Shown piece by piece: positions 1 through 6,737 of a DNA stretch of 12,395 nt (positions are counted from its first letter, which is position 1; every line of letters starts with the position of its first letter). A program made the position numbers and the translations under genes. Under the pieces are notes generated by a model that saw nothing but the letters and a program-made list of their open reading frames with translations, was not told where the DNA came from and did no database searches. Location: positions 1 to 12,395 of the forward strand of contig JAICHC010000022.1 of NCBI GenBank assembly GCA_025922795.1, written 5' to 3'. The DNA comes from Candidatus Binatia bacterium. Its GTDB lineage: Bacteria; Desulfobacterota_B; Binatia; UBA9968.

Positions 1-1
1 G

Positions 2-1150
2 CCCGAGGAACAGGACGGCAACATCATCGCGCTCCCGCGCGACAAGGCACAGATCACCCTGGAACCCGGTGGGCAGATCGAGCTGAGCGGCGAGCCGTGC
101 GAGAGCATTCACTGCACCTACGGTGAGTTCAGCCAGCATATCCGCGAGCTGCTCGAAGTCGCCGAGCCACTCGATATCGTTTTTCTCGGCCTCGGCATGC
201 AACCGGTGAGCCGGGTCGAGGAGATCGAATGGGTCCCGAAGAAGCGCTACCGCATCATGGGCCCGTACATGCTCAAGGTCGGTACGCTCGGCCAGCGCAT
301 GATGAAGCAGACTGCGACGGTGCAGGCCAATGTCGACTTCCTGGACGAAAAAGACGCGATGGCAAAGTTCCGTACCGGCATGGGGCTGGCGCCCGTGCTG
401 ATTGCCATGTTCGCCAACTCGCCGATCAGCGAAGGCCAGCTGAACGGCTACCGCAGTTTCCGCGAGCATATCTGGACCGATACCGACCGCAGCCGGTCCG
501 GCCTGCTCAAATTTGCCTTCGCCCCCGACGCCTCATTCGCCCATTACGTCGAGTATGCCCTCGACGTTCCGATGTACTTCATCATTCGTCACCATGATTA
601 CATCGATATGACCGGTCTAACGTTTCGCCAGTTTCTCGAGCATGGCCACAACGGCGAACGGGCCACCCTTCAAGACTGGGCCGACCATCTGACCACACTC
701 TTTCCCGAGACACGCATCAAACGCTATATCGAAATTCGCTCGGTGGATAGCCAACCGCCGGAGTTGATGCCCGCGCTTTCAGCTTTGATCAAGGGTATTT
801 TCTACGACCCCGATTGTCTGTTGGCTGCTTGGGATCTGGTCAAAGGCTGGTCGTGGGACGAACGCATGGAAACCTATCTCGATTCGCACAAGGACGCCCT
901 AGCGGCTCGCGTTCGGCGTTACACTCTGCTCGATCTGGCCAAGGAACTGTTCCAGATCGGCTGGGAAGGTTTGCGCCGACAGAAATCTTTCAATCGCAAC
1001 GGCGACGATGAAACCATTTACCTCGCTCCTCTAAAGACGCTGCTCTTCCAGGGAAAATGTCCGGCCGATATTCTGGTCGAGAAATGGGAAGGGGAGCTGC
1101 GTCAGGACATTAAAAATTTGATCGCCTACAGCGCCTACAAGCTGCCATAG
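2..1150 (+). CDS. gshA: Glutamate-cysteine ligase, plant-type (GCS2 family), 5'-truncated by the window edge
   Basis: This enzyme joins glutamate and cysteine with ATP in the cytoplasm, the first and usually limiting step of glutathione synthesis. The frame is open from base 2, so the true start lies upstream; 382 residues are visible against about 450 in proteobacterial members, so some 70 are missing. Recognition rests on the stretch from about base 210 to 480, with KKRYRIMGPYM, a TATVQANVDF strand, KFRTGMGLAPV, MFANSP and HIWTDTDRSR, which matches the plant and alphaproteobacterial type rather than the E. coli GshA type. YALDVPMYF and a TGLTFRQFL segment follow in the order expected for plant GSH1. 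The last 16 bp overlap the end of the convergent nagZ. An EgtA-like role is possible, but the overall match favours glutathione synthesis. Confidence 0.92.
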   Translation, partial: PEEQDGNIIALPRDKAQITLEPGGQIELSGEPCESIHCTYGEFSQHIRELLEVAEPLDIVFLGLGMQPVSRVEEIEWVPKKRYRIMGPYMLKVGTLGQRMMKQTATVQANVDFLDEKDAMAKFRTGMGLAPVLIAMFANSPISEGQLNGYRSFREHIWTDTDRSRSGLLKFAFAPDASFAHYVEYALDVPMYFIIRHHDYIDMTGLTFRQFLEHGHNGERATLQDWADHLTTLFPETRIKRYIEIRSVDSQPPELMPALSALIKGIFYDPDCLLAAWDLVKGWSWDERMETYLDSHKDALAARVRRYTLLDLAKELFQIGWEGLRRQKSFNRNGDDETIYLAPLKTLLFQGKCPADILVEKWEGELRQDIKNLIAYSAYKLP

Positions 1151-2211
1151 ATTTCCGCGACGATGCGGCGGTGATTCAAACGCGCTAGACGCTCCTCGAG
1201 TTCGTCATCCGCCGCGCCGCAAAACGCTTTCAACCAGCGCCGCTTGAGTTCGCCGATGCGCCGCTGGCTGGCTTCCACGCGGGCGCGCAAAGCCGGGCTG
1301 CGCTCGGCTTCGCCATAAAGAAAGTCGAGCGCCGCAACCGCCTTGGTCAAATCGTGGCAAAACAGCATGATGTCGACGCCTGCGTACAGCGCCAGCGCCG
1401 CGGCTTCACCTGGATCATAATATTCACTGACTGCTTTCATCTCCATATCGTCGCTGAAGACTACGCCGTCGTAGCCGAGCTGATGGCGCAGCAGACCCGT
1501 GAGAATCGGCTCGGAGAGCGTGGCCACATGGGTGGGGTCGAGGGCGGCGAACTTCACGTGCGCGGTCATGAGCGCTTCGATGCCGCTACGGCATGCCTCG
1601 ATGAACGGCGGCAGCTCGACGGTTTGCAGCTCGCCCCAAGATTTGTCGACCACGGGCGGGGCGATATGCGAGTCTTGGTCGGTGCCGCCGTGGCCGGGAA
1701 AATGTTTGGCGCAGGGAATGATGCCGCCGTCCTTTAGGCCGTGCGCCCAGGCTGAAGCCATAACAGTGACCGACCGAGAGTCGGTGCCGAAGGCGCGCTC
1801 GCCGATCGGACTCAGCGGGTTGGAATTGACATCCAGAACAGGAGCGAAATTGAGATTGATTCCGACCAGCGCCAACTCAGAGGCGCTGGCGCGCCCGACG
1901 CGATAGGCCAGACCCGCATCCTGCCGTGCAGCAATTTTAGCCGCGGCGGGAAAATGGGTGAACGGATACGGCAGGCGGTGCACGGCGCCGCCTTCCTGGT
2001 CGATCGCGATCAACGGCGGATGGTCCGTCGCGTGGGTCCAAAGATTGCGACACAATGAATGGATCTGGCGCGGCGTGCCGCAATTACGCTTAAAAAGGAC
2101 AAAGCCGCCGAAGCCATACTCCTCGAAGAGAACTTGCTCCGACACGCCGATGCGCTCGCCAGAGCAACCGACCATAATCATCTGGCCGAGCTTTTTGCGG
2201 AGGTCGTCCAT
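1135..2211 (-). CDS. nagZ: Beta-N-acetylhexosaminidase, glycoside hydrolase family 3 (NagZ)
   Basis: NagZ removes N-acetylglucosamine from anhydro-muropeptides in the cytoplasm during peptidoglycan recycling. The 358-residue protein carries the family signature KHFPGHGGTDQDSH at residues 169-182, whose histidine is the expected acid/base. FSDDMEM lies at 252-258, with Asp254 the likely nucleophile, and DQEGG at 71-75 lines the sugar site. The length suits single-domain NagZ (about 340), and no signal peptide is seen, which fits a cytoplasmic enzyme. The start at 2211 is chosen because LRKKLGQMIMVG aligns with the usual N-terminus of the family. No Shine-Dalgarno sequence precedes it. The gene converges on and overlaps the ligase gene and diverges from the kinase gene across 62 bp. 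Confidence 0.95.
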   Translation of the reverse strand: MDDLRKKLGQMIMVGCSGERIGVSEQVLFEEYGFGGFVLFKRNCGTPRQIHSLCRNLWTHATDHPPLIAIDQEGGAVHRLPYPFTHFPAAAKIAARQDAGLAYRVGRASASELALVGINLNFAPVLDVNSNPLSPIGERAFGTDSRSVTVMASAWAHGLKDGGIIPCAKHFPGHGGTDQDSHIAPPVVDKSWGELQTVELPPFIEACRSGIEALMTAHVKFAALDPTHVATLSEPILTGLLRHQLGYDGVVFSDDMEMKAVSEYYDPGEAAALALYAGVDIMLFCHDLTKAVAALDFLYGEAERSPALRARVEASQRRIGELKRRWLKAFCGAADDELEERLARLNHRRIVAEIYGSL

Positions 2212-2219
2212 CGGCGCCG

Positions 2220-2228
2220 ACTATAACA
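2220..2228 (-). promoter_or_regulatory. Possible extended -10 promoter for nagZ
   Basis: Read on the minus strand this is TGTTATAGT, an extended -10 element (TGn plus five of six matches to TATAAT). No well-spaced -35 is visible, which extended -10 promoters tolerate. Transcription would begin about 2-4 nt before the nagZ ATG at 2211, so the message would be nearly leaderless, consistent with the absence of a ribosome binding site. This is a motif match only. Confidence 0.35.
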
Positions 2229-2233
2229 TAAAC

Positions 2234-2262
2234 TGGACAAGTTTTTTGCCAACGTGTAAATT
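2234..2262 (+). promoter_or_regulatory. Possible sigma70-type promoter for the deoxynucleoside kinase gene
   Basis: TGGACA (2234-2239, five of six to TTGACA) and TAAATT (2257-2262, four of six to TATAAT) are separated by exactly 17 nt. The predicted start near 2269 lies only about 5 nt before the ATG at 2274, so the transcript would be nearly leaderless. This is a motif match, unsupported by other evidence. Confidence 0.35.
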
Positions 2263-2273
2263 CACCAGACTGG

Positions 2274-2915
2274 ATGGCAAAGGCGAAATATATCGTCGTC
2301 GAGGGGCCGATCGGCGTCGGCAAGACCAGTCTTGCCAAGATGCTGGCGCTCGAGTTTCAAGCCCGCAAGGTGTTCGAGCGGGTCGAAGACAATCCTTTTT
2401 TGCCAAGGTTCTATAAATCGCGTGAGACCTACGCCTTCCAGAATCAAACTTTCTTTCTCCTCAATCGCTACCAGCAACAAATCGAGCTAGCGCAGCAAAA
2501 TCTGTTCGAGCAGAATACAGTGGCAGACTACCTGTTCGCCAAGGATCAGATCTTTGCCACTTTGACCCTGAGCGCCGAGGAACTGAACCTCTATCAACAA
2601 ATTTACGCCCTATTAAACACCCGGGTGCCTAGACCGGACCTGGTCGTCTACCTCCAGGCGCGCCCCGAGGTGCTTTACAAACGGGTCAAAAAAAGAGATA
2701 AAAAATTCGAGCGCGGCGTCACCTTCGAATACCTGAGCGAGGTGTCTCAGGCGTACAATCAGTTTTTCTTTCATTACGACGAGACACCCCTGCTGGTCAT
2801 CAACACTTCGGAGATCGATTTCGTCTCAAGCAGCGAGCATCTGGCTGACTTGATCAAGGAAATCAACAACATGGGTTCGGGGACGCAGCACTATATACCG
2901 CTTGGATCCAGGTAG
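2274..2915 (+). CDS. Deoxynucleoside kinase (deoxyadenosine/deoxyguanosine kinase family)
   Basis: This is a cytoplasmic salvage enzyme that phosphorylates deoxynucleosides at the 5' position with ATP. The P-loop is at residues 11-18 (GPIGVGKT). VEDNPFL follows at about 37-43, where the family has its sugar and base contacts, and a basic lid segment with Arg137 and Arg141 lies in the C-terminal half. The DRS motif of mammalian and Firmicute kinases appears here as [12 protein letters not shown] at about 83-94, a variant I associate with the bacterial group encoded beside folate and pantothenate genes. The length of 213 aa is normal. The ATG at 2274 puts the P-loop at the expected distance. 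It sits 115 nt upstream of panB, separated from it by a terminator-like structure. Which base it prefers cannot be read from sequence. Confidence 0.88.
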   Translation: MAKAKYIVVEGPIGVGKTSLAKMLALEFQARKVFERVEDNPFLPRFYKSRETYAFQNQTFFLLNRYQQQIELAQQNLFEQNTVADYLFAKDQIFATLTLSAEELNLYQQIYALLNTRVPRPDLVVYLQARPEVLYKRVKKRDKKFERGVTFEYLSEVSQAYNQFFFHYDETPLLVINTSEIDFVSSSEHLADLIKEINNMGSGTQHYIPLGSR

Positions 2916-2951
2916 ACTGGACCGAGACGGATGCCAAAAGGCGATTATTCG

Positions 2952-2972
2952 GGAAGAGCCAGTGGCTCTTCC
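2952..2972 (+). promoter_or_regulatory. Hairpin 1 of the panB leader (possible anti-terminator partner)
   Basis: GGAAGAGCC (2952-2960) and GGCTCTTCC (2964-2972) form a perfect 9-bp stem with a 3-nt AGT loop. The structure lies 11 nt before the terminator hairpin. Its 5' arm could instead pair with GGCCTTCC (2983-2990) of the terminator with one bulged base, and its 3' arm is partly complementary to the terminator's 3' arm. The two structures could therefore compete. Confidence 0.6.
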
Positions 2973-2983
2973 TGGCCGCGTTG

Positions 2984-3013
2984 GCCTTCCGGATCGGTCC
3001 GGAAGGCTTTTTT
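2984..3013 (+). terminator. Rho-independent terminator or attenuator upstream of panB
   Basis: A perfect 10-bp GC-rich stem (2984-2993 with 2998-3007) closes a TCGG tetraloop and is followed directly by six T residues (3008-3013), the textbook form of an intrinsic terminator. It may end the kinase transcript. However, its T-tract stops only 17 nt before the panB ATG, which leaves no room for an ordinary downstream promoter, so conditional read-through (attenuation) is a real alternative. Confidence 0.85.
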
Positions 3014-3018
3014 CGTTT

Positions 3019-3026
3019 GGGAGGGG
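3019..3026 (+). promoter_or_regulatory. Ribosome binding site deciding the panB start
   Basis: GGGAGGGG ends 4 nt before the ATG at 3031, with its GGAGG core 6 nt before. It fixes the panB start at 3031 rather than at the in-frame positions further upstream, which would run through the terminator hairpin. Confidence 0.8.
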
Positions 3027-3030
3027 TGTC

Positions 3031-3834
3031 ATGGGCGACAAAATCACCGTACCCCATATTGTCAAGATGAAGCAGCGCGGCGAAATGATCACCTGCCTGA
3101 CGGCATACGATTATTCCTTCGCGCGCATTCTCGACGAGGCCGGCGTCGAGCTTCTGCTCGTCGGCGACTCTCTCGGCTGTGTGGTTCAGGGAAATCACAA
3201 CACTCTGGCGGTGACCATGGACGAGATGGTCTATCACACACGGTTGGTCGTGCGCGGCCGCAAGCGCGCGTTGGTGATCGGCGACATGCCGTTCCTTTCT
3301 TACCAAGTCAGTAAGGAGCAAGCGCTCGCCAACGCGGGCCGATTCCTGCAAGAAGGCGGCGCCGAGGCGGTCAAGCTCGAAGGCGGCGTCCACCTCAAAG
3401 AAATTATTGCCGCCATCGTCAGAGCGGGTATTCCGGTCATGGGCCATATCGGCCTAACGCCGCAGTCGCTACATCAGTTCGGTGGCTACAAGATTCAGGG
3501 CAAAGATAGCGCGCGGCGCGACATGCTCTTGCGCGATGCTCTGGCGGTGGAAGAAGCGGGCGCCTTTTCAGTCGTATTGGAAGGCATGCCGCTCGATTTA
3601 GCCCGGGAGATTACCGGGCGGCTCACCATCCCGACCATCGGCATCGGCGCCGGCAGCCACTGCGACGGCCAGGTTCTGGTCATACATGACATGCTCGGTT
3701 TGTTCGACGATTTCAGGCCGAAGTTCGTCAAACAGTATGCGGATCTCAAAAGCGTCATGACCGGCGCGGTGAAGGATTTTATCCGCGACGTGAAAGAGCG
3801 AAAATTTCCCACGGAGGAGCACTCGTTTAAATAG
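3031..3834 (+). CDS. panB: 3-methyl-2-oxobutanoate hydroxymethyltransferase (ketopantoate hydroxymethyltransferase)
   Basis: PanB transfers a hydroxymethyl group from methylenetetrahydrofolate to 2-oxoisovalerate, giving ketopantoate, the first committed step of pantothenate and coenzyme A synthesis. The 267-residue barrel protein has the normal family length (about 263-280). LLVGDSLG at 42-49 holds the metal-binding Asp46, and GDMPF at 84-88 holds the second metal-site Asp85. VKLEGG is at 116-121, GHIGLTPQ at 138-145, catalytic Glu184 within LEGMP, and GIGAG with CDGQVLV at 204-217. The start is set by the strong ribosome binding site at 3019-3026. panC follows after 60 nt. The short leader carries a terminator-like hairpin, so expression may be attenuated. 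Confidence 0.97.
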   Translation: MGDKITVPHIVKMKQRGEMITCLTAYDYSFARILDEAGVELLLVGDSLGCVVQGNHNTLAVTMDEMVYHTRLVVRGRKRALVIGDMPFLSYQVSKEQALANAGRFLQEGGAEAVKLEGGVHLKEIIAAIVRAGIPVMGHIGLTPQSLHQFGGYKIQGKDSARRDMLLRDALAVEEAGAFSVVLEGMPLDLAREITGRLTIPTIGIGAGSHCDGQVLVIHDMLGLFDDFRPKFVKQYADLKSVMTGAVKDFIRDVKERKFPTEEHSFK

Positions 3835-3837
3835 AAA

Positions 3838-3861
3838 TTGGAGTGTTGGAGTGATGGAGTG
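3838..3861 (+). repeat. Tandem 8-bp repeat between panB and panC
   Basis: Three exact-length units, TTGGAGTG (3838), TTGGAGTG (3846) and ATGGAGTG (3854), are followed by a partial fourth unit (TTGG, 3862-3865). A small hairpin with stem TGGGC/GCCCA (3863-3875) overlaps the end of the array. The block begins 3 nt after the panB stop codon and lies outside coding sequence. Its role is unknown; it may be a dispersed intergenic repeat of this genome. Confidence 0.75.
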
Positions 3862-3894
3862 TTGGGCCTAGCCCAGTACTTCAAATCTTCGATC

Positions 3895-4752
3895 ATGCAA
3901 GTCATCGAGAGCATCGCTATGATGCGCGGGTGGAGCGAAGCCGAACGCTGCGCCGGGCGGCGCATTGCGTTCGTGCCAACCATGGGCTTCTTGCACAGCG
4001 GGCATCTTAGTCTGGTAGGTGACGCCAAGCTACGCGGCGACCGGCTGGTCGTATCGATCTTCGTCAACCCGGTGCAGTTCAGCCCCGGCGAAGATTTCGC
4101 TGGCTACCCGCGCGACTTCGAGCGCGACCGTCATTTGCTCGAACAAGCGGGCGTCGACGTGCTGTTTCGCCCGTCCGTGGCGGAAATCTACCCGCATGGC
4201 GCTCAGACCTATGTCGAAGTCGAAAGGCTGAGCCTGCCACTCTGCGGCGCGTTGCGCCCTGGCCACTTCCGCGGCGTGGCCACAGTGGTGGCCAAGCTTT
4301 TTAATATCGTGCGGCCGCACGTTGCGGTGTTCGGCGAGAAAGACTATCAACAGCTGCAAGTGATTCGTCGTTTGGTGCGAGACTTGAGCATGAGCGTTGA
4401 AATCGTTAGCCATCCAATTGTGCGCGAGCCCGATGGTTTGGCGCTAAGCTCACGCAATGCTTATCTGACCGCGGCGGAGCGGGCTGCGGCGGTTTGTCTC
4501 TCCCGGGCGCTTTATCAGGCGGAGCGTTTATTCAAGCGCGGCGAGACCTCGGCCGGCGCGATCATTCGCAAGGCTCGCGCCGAGCTGGACAACGAGCCGC
4601 TCGCCGCCGTCGAGTATGTCAAAGTGTGCGATGCCGAGACGCTGAACGACATTGAAGCGATCAAAGATGCGGCAGTGCTCGCGTTGGCGGTCCGCATCGG
4701 CAAGGCGCGCTTGATCGATAATCGAGTGTTGGCGCGCCCGCAAGGAGAATAA
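3895..4752 (+). CDS. panC: Pantothenate synthetase (pantoate-beta-alanine ligase)
   Basis: PanC condenses pantoate with beta-alanine using ATP through a pantoyl-adenylate, the last step of pantothenate synthesis. The 285-residue protein matches the family length. FVPTMGFLHSGH at 26-37 contains the nucleotidyltransferase HxGH motif (His34, His37). VNPVQF at 57-62 contacts pantoate, RPGHFRGV lies at 121-128, FGEKDYQQL at 146-154, and LALSSRN at 182-188 is the KMSKS-like loop. The ATG at 3895 aligns with the usual N-terminus; the frame is open further upstream, but that stretch is the 8-bp repeat. No clear Shine-Dalgarno sequence precedes the start. panD is not adjacent, so beta-alanine must come from a gene elsewhere. 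Confidence 0.97.
   Translation: MQVIESIAMMRGWSEAERCAGRRIAFVPTMGFLHSGHLSLVGDAKLRGDRLVVSIFVNPVQFSPGEDFAGYPRDFERDRHLLEQAGVDVLFRPSVAEIYPHGAQTYVEVERLSLPLCGALRPGHFRGVATVVAKLFNIVRPHVAVFGEKDYQQLQVIRRLVRDLSMSVEIVSHPIVREPDGLALSSRNAYLTAAERAAAVCLSRALYQAERLFKRGETSAGAIIRKARAELDNEPLAAVEYVKVCDAETLNDIEAIKDAAVLALAVRIGKARLIDNRVLARPQGE
4742..4747 (+). promoter_or_regulatory. Ribosome binding site of the DUF502 gene
   Basis: AAGGAG lies 10 nt before the ATG at 4758 and inside the last codons of panC, just before its stop at 4750-4752. This arrangement fits translational coupling of the two genes. Confidence 0.65.
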
Positions 4753-4757
4753 CAGCG

Positions 4758-5414
4758 ATGCCCGACGAGGTGACTCCCAAGATCAAGACGCGCTGGAGCG
4801 ACAGTTTGCGGCGCTACTTCCTCGCCGGATTGCTGGTTTTTATGCCGGTGGCGATCACACTCTGGTTTATCGGCTGGGTGATCGGTTTACTCGACAGCGT
4901 GTTCGACGTGCTCCCGAGCGCGGTCCACCCCAACTCTTATCTGCCTTTTGCGATTCCAAAGCTCGGCGCCATCGTCACGCTGATGTTGATTCTCTTTCTC
5001 GGCGTGTTAACCAGCGGCGTGGCGACCCGGCGCTTTCTCGCTGCCTGGGAAGCTATTTTTATCCAGATTCCGGTGTTTCGCGGCGTCTATACCGCCGTGC
5101 AGAAGCTCGTGCAGACCTTTCTCGGCCAGTCCAACGCGCAGCGCCAGGTGGTGATGATCGAATACCCGCGCGCCGGCATCTTCACCGTCGGCTTTGCCAT
5201 GGGCCGTGCCTGGTCCCATCTTGAAGAGAAGAAAAACACCCAACTGGTCAACGTGTTCGTGCCGACGACGCCGAACCCGACCTCCGGCTTTTTCCTGCTC
5301 GTGCCGAGCAACGAAGTGACCTTGCTCAACATGACCATGGAAGAGGCGCTCAAGTTGATTACTTCGAGCGGCCTGATCACTCCGGACGACAAGTACAAGA
5401 TCAATGGCAGGTAA
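4758..5414 (+). CDS. DUF502 family integral membrane protein
   Basis: A 218-residue inner-membrane protein of the DUF502 family, whose biochemical role is unknown to me. A short charged N-terminus is followed by membrane segment 1 at about 19-42 (RRYFLAGLLVFMPVAITLWF) and segment 2 at about 66-88. Between them is a loop with proline and asparagine. The soluble C-terminal half carries the conserved IPVFRGVYTAVQKLVQTF and VFVPTTPNPTSGFF stretches that identify the family. It starts 5 nt after panC with a good ribosome binding site and overlaps smpB by 11 bp, so it is very likely in the same operon. The pairing with smpB suggests shared transcription rather than a proven functional link. Confidence 0.92.
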   Translation: MPDEVTPKIKTRWSDSLRRYFLAGLLVFMPVAITLWFIGWVIGLLDSVFDVLPSAVHPNSYLPFAIPKLGAIVTLMLILFLGVLTSGVATRRFLAAWEAIFIQIPVFRGVYTAVQKLVQTFLGQSNAQRQVVMIEYPRAGIFTVGFAMGRAWSHLEEKKNTQLVNVFVPTTPNPTSGFFLLVPSNEVTLLNMTMEEALKLITSSGLITPDDKYKINGR

Positions 5415-5880
5415 GAAACCGGCGGCGCCCGGCGAGCAGATCGTCTGCGTCAACCGCCAGGCGCGGCACAATTATTTTATCGACGAGACCTATGAAGCAG
5501 GCTTGATCCTCGTCGGCAGCGAGGTGAAGTCGCTGCGCGACGGCAAGGCGAACCTTGTGGATAGCTACGCGCGCATTCAGAAAGGCGAAGCGTTTCTGGT
5601 CAATACTCACATTAGTCCCTACGCGGGCGCCAACCAGTTCAATCACGAGCCGACGCGCACGCGTAAGCTTTTGCTGCACCAGCGAGAGATCGAGCGGCTT
5701 ACGGGCAAGACGAAGGAACGCGGCCTGACCTTGATTCCGTTAAAAATCTACTTTAAAAACGGCCGGGCCAAAGTGGAGTTGGGTCTGGCACGGGGCAAGA
5801 AGCTCTATGACAAGCGCGAAACGCTGCGGCGTAAAGTCGCCCAGCGCGAAGTCGAGCGCTCGATCAAAGCCCGGCATTAG
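5404..5880 (+). CDS. smpB: SsrA-binding protein (tmRNA-binding protein)
   Basis: SmpB binds tmRNA and brings it to stalled ribosomes so that broken messages are released and their products tagged for degradation. The 158 residues match the usual 150-160. The core signature GSEVKSLRDGKANLVDSY is at 38-55, with HEPTRTRKLLLH at 81-92 and GLARGKKLYDKRE at 127-139. These are followed by the typical basic C-terminal tail that occupies the mRNA channel. The ATG overlaps the last 11 bp of the DUF502 gene, which points to coupled translation; no strong ribosome binding site of its own is seen. The tmRNA gene itself is not found in the following sequence. Confidence 0.97.
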   Translation: MAGKKPAAPGEQIVCVNRQARHNYFIDETYEAGLILVGSEVKSLRDGKANLVDSYARIQKGEAFLVNTHISPYAGANQFNHEPTRTRKLLLHQREIERLTGKTKERGLTLIPLKIYFKNGRAKVELGLARGKKLYDKRETLRRKVAQREVERSIKARH

Positions 5881-5939
5881 TCCCTGCCGACAGGTTGTGG
5901 ATCCTTTGCCGGACAAAAAACGCCAAGCCAGCCGACGCT

Positions 5940-6641
5940 ATGCAGCCAATAAATACCGTGGACTTTATTCAGGTCGCTGGTGTTATAGACCAAGCCGAGG
6001 CGGAAATGCTCGTTCGGTCCGGTGTCCACTATCTTGGCTTTCCGCTCCGGCTCTCCGTTCATCATGAGGACCTGAGTGAACAAGCGGCTCGTACCATTAT
6101 TAGAAATCTTAAACCTCCCACTCGAGGAGTTCTGATTACTTATCTTGATCGAGCAACAGATGTGATGGAGTTTTGCCGCTCGATGGGTGCCTCGATTGTG
6201 CAACTTCACGGGGATATCGAAGCTTTCGAACTGCGTCGAATTAAACAGCACGAGCCGGACTTAGCGATCATCAAGAGCCTCGTGGTGGGACAATATTCAA
6301 TGGAAAAATTAATCGAAACTATCCGGAGCACGGCCGCGCATGTGGATGCTTATATTACCGACACGTTTGACGCCGAGACTAGAGCTTCCGGCGCCACTGG
6401 AAAAACTCATGACTGGAAGGTGAGCAGACAGCTCGTCCAACAATCGCCGTGGCCGGTCATTCTGGCGGGAGGTCTCAGTCCAGATAATGTCCAAGAGGCG
6501 ATTCTGGAAGTCCGACCGGCCGGGGTCGATGCACATACCGGCCTTGAAGATGCTTCGGGAAGGAAGAGCGAGGAGAAGGTGAAGCGATTTGTAGTCGAAG
6601 CCAAGGAAGCGTTTCGCAAGATGCGTAACACTGTCGATTAG
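5940..6641 (+). CDS. TrpF-like (phosphoribosylanthranilate isomerase family) protein lacking the usual catalytic cysteine
   Basis: The 233-residue protein has the layout of TrpF, a beta/alpha barrel that isomerises phosphoribosylanthranilate in tryptophan synthesis. It keeps QLHG (88-91), an ITDT segment with Asp141 at the place of the catalytic acid, GKTHDW (154-159), AGGLSPDNV (176-184) and VDAHTGLE (196-203), where TrpF has VDVSSGVE. The N-terminal KICG motif, which holds the catalytic base, reads QVAG (11-14), so the cysteine is alanine. The usual arginine after it (P-x-S-x-R-Y) also appears lost in LRLSVHH (36-42). It may be a divergent isomerase or a relative with another substrate. The start at 5940 fits the fold; no ribosome binding site is clear. 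It lies 59 nt after smpB, with no other trp genes nearby. Confidence 0.75.
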   Translation: MQPINTVDFIQVAGVIDQAEAEMLVRSGVHYLGFPLRLSVHHEDLSEQAARTIIRNLKPPTRGVLITYLDRATDVMEFCRSMGASIVQLHGDIEAFELRRIKQHEPDLAIIKSLVVGQYSMEKLIETIRSTAAHVDAYITDTFDAETRASGATGKTHDWKVSRQLVQQSPWPVILAGGLSPDNVQEAILEVRPAGVDAHTGLEDASGRKSEEKVKRFVVEAKEAFRKMRNTVD

Positions 6642-6657
6642 AGAAGAATCAGCTAAT

Positions 6658-6711
6658 ATCACTGGTTTGTTTTCGCGCGTGTACTCGTTAGAGAGCGCTC
6701 ACTCCGGTGAT
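6658..6711. repeat. Weak inverted repeat between the TrpF-like and methyltransferase genes
   Basis: ATCACTGG (6658-6665) can pair with CCGGTGAT (6704-6711) over 8 bp including one G-U pair, with a loop of about 38 nt. Five T residues follow a few bases later. It is too loose to be called a terminator, but it is the only structure seen in the 96-nt gap. Confidence 0.25.
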
Positions 6712-6737
6712 CCAAATCTTTTTAATCCAGGAGACTC

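Noticed and set aside
1354..1906. Plus-strand open frames of up to 135 codons inside nagZ
   Set aside because: They lie opposite a gene with intact catalytic motifs, have arginine/alanine-rich shadow compositions and no ribosome binding sites.
2863..3447. Minus-strand open frame of 194 codons opposite panB
   Set aside because: It is antisense to well-conserved panB, crosses the terminator hairpin and shows no motif of its own.
3495..4067. Minus-strand open frame of 190 codons across the panB-panC junction
   Set aside because: It is antisense to two recognised genes and runs through the 8-bp repeat; its composition is that of a shadow frame.
5881..5939. Possible tmRNA gene after smpB
   Set aside because: The short gap lacks a tRNA-like end or a tag-peptide frame, and the TrpF-like gene begins immediately after.
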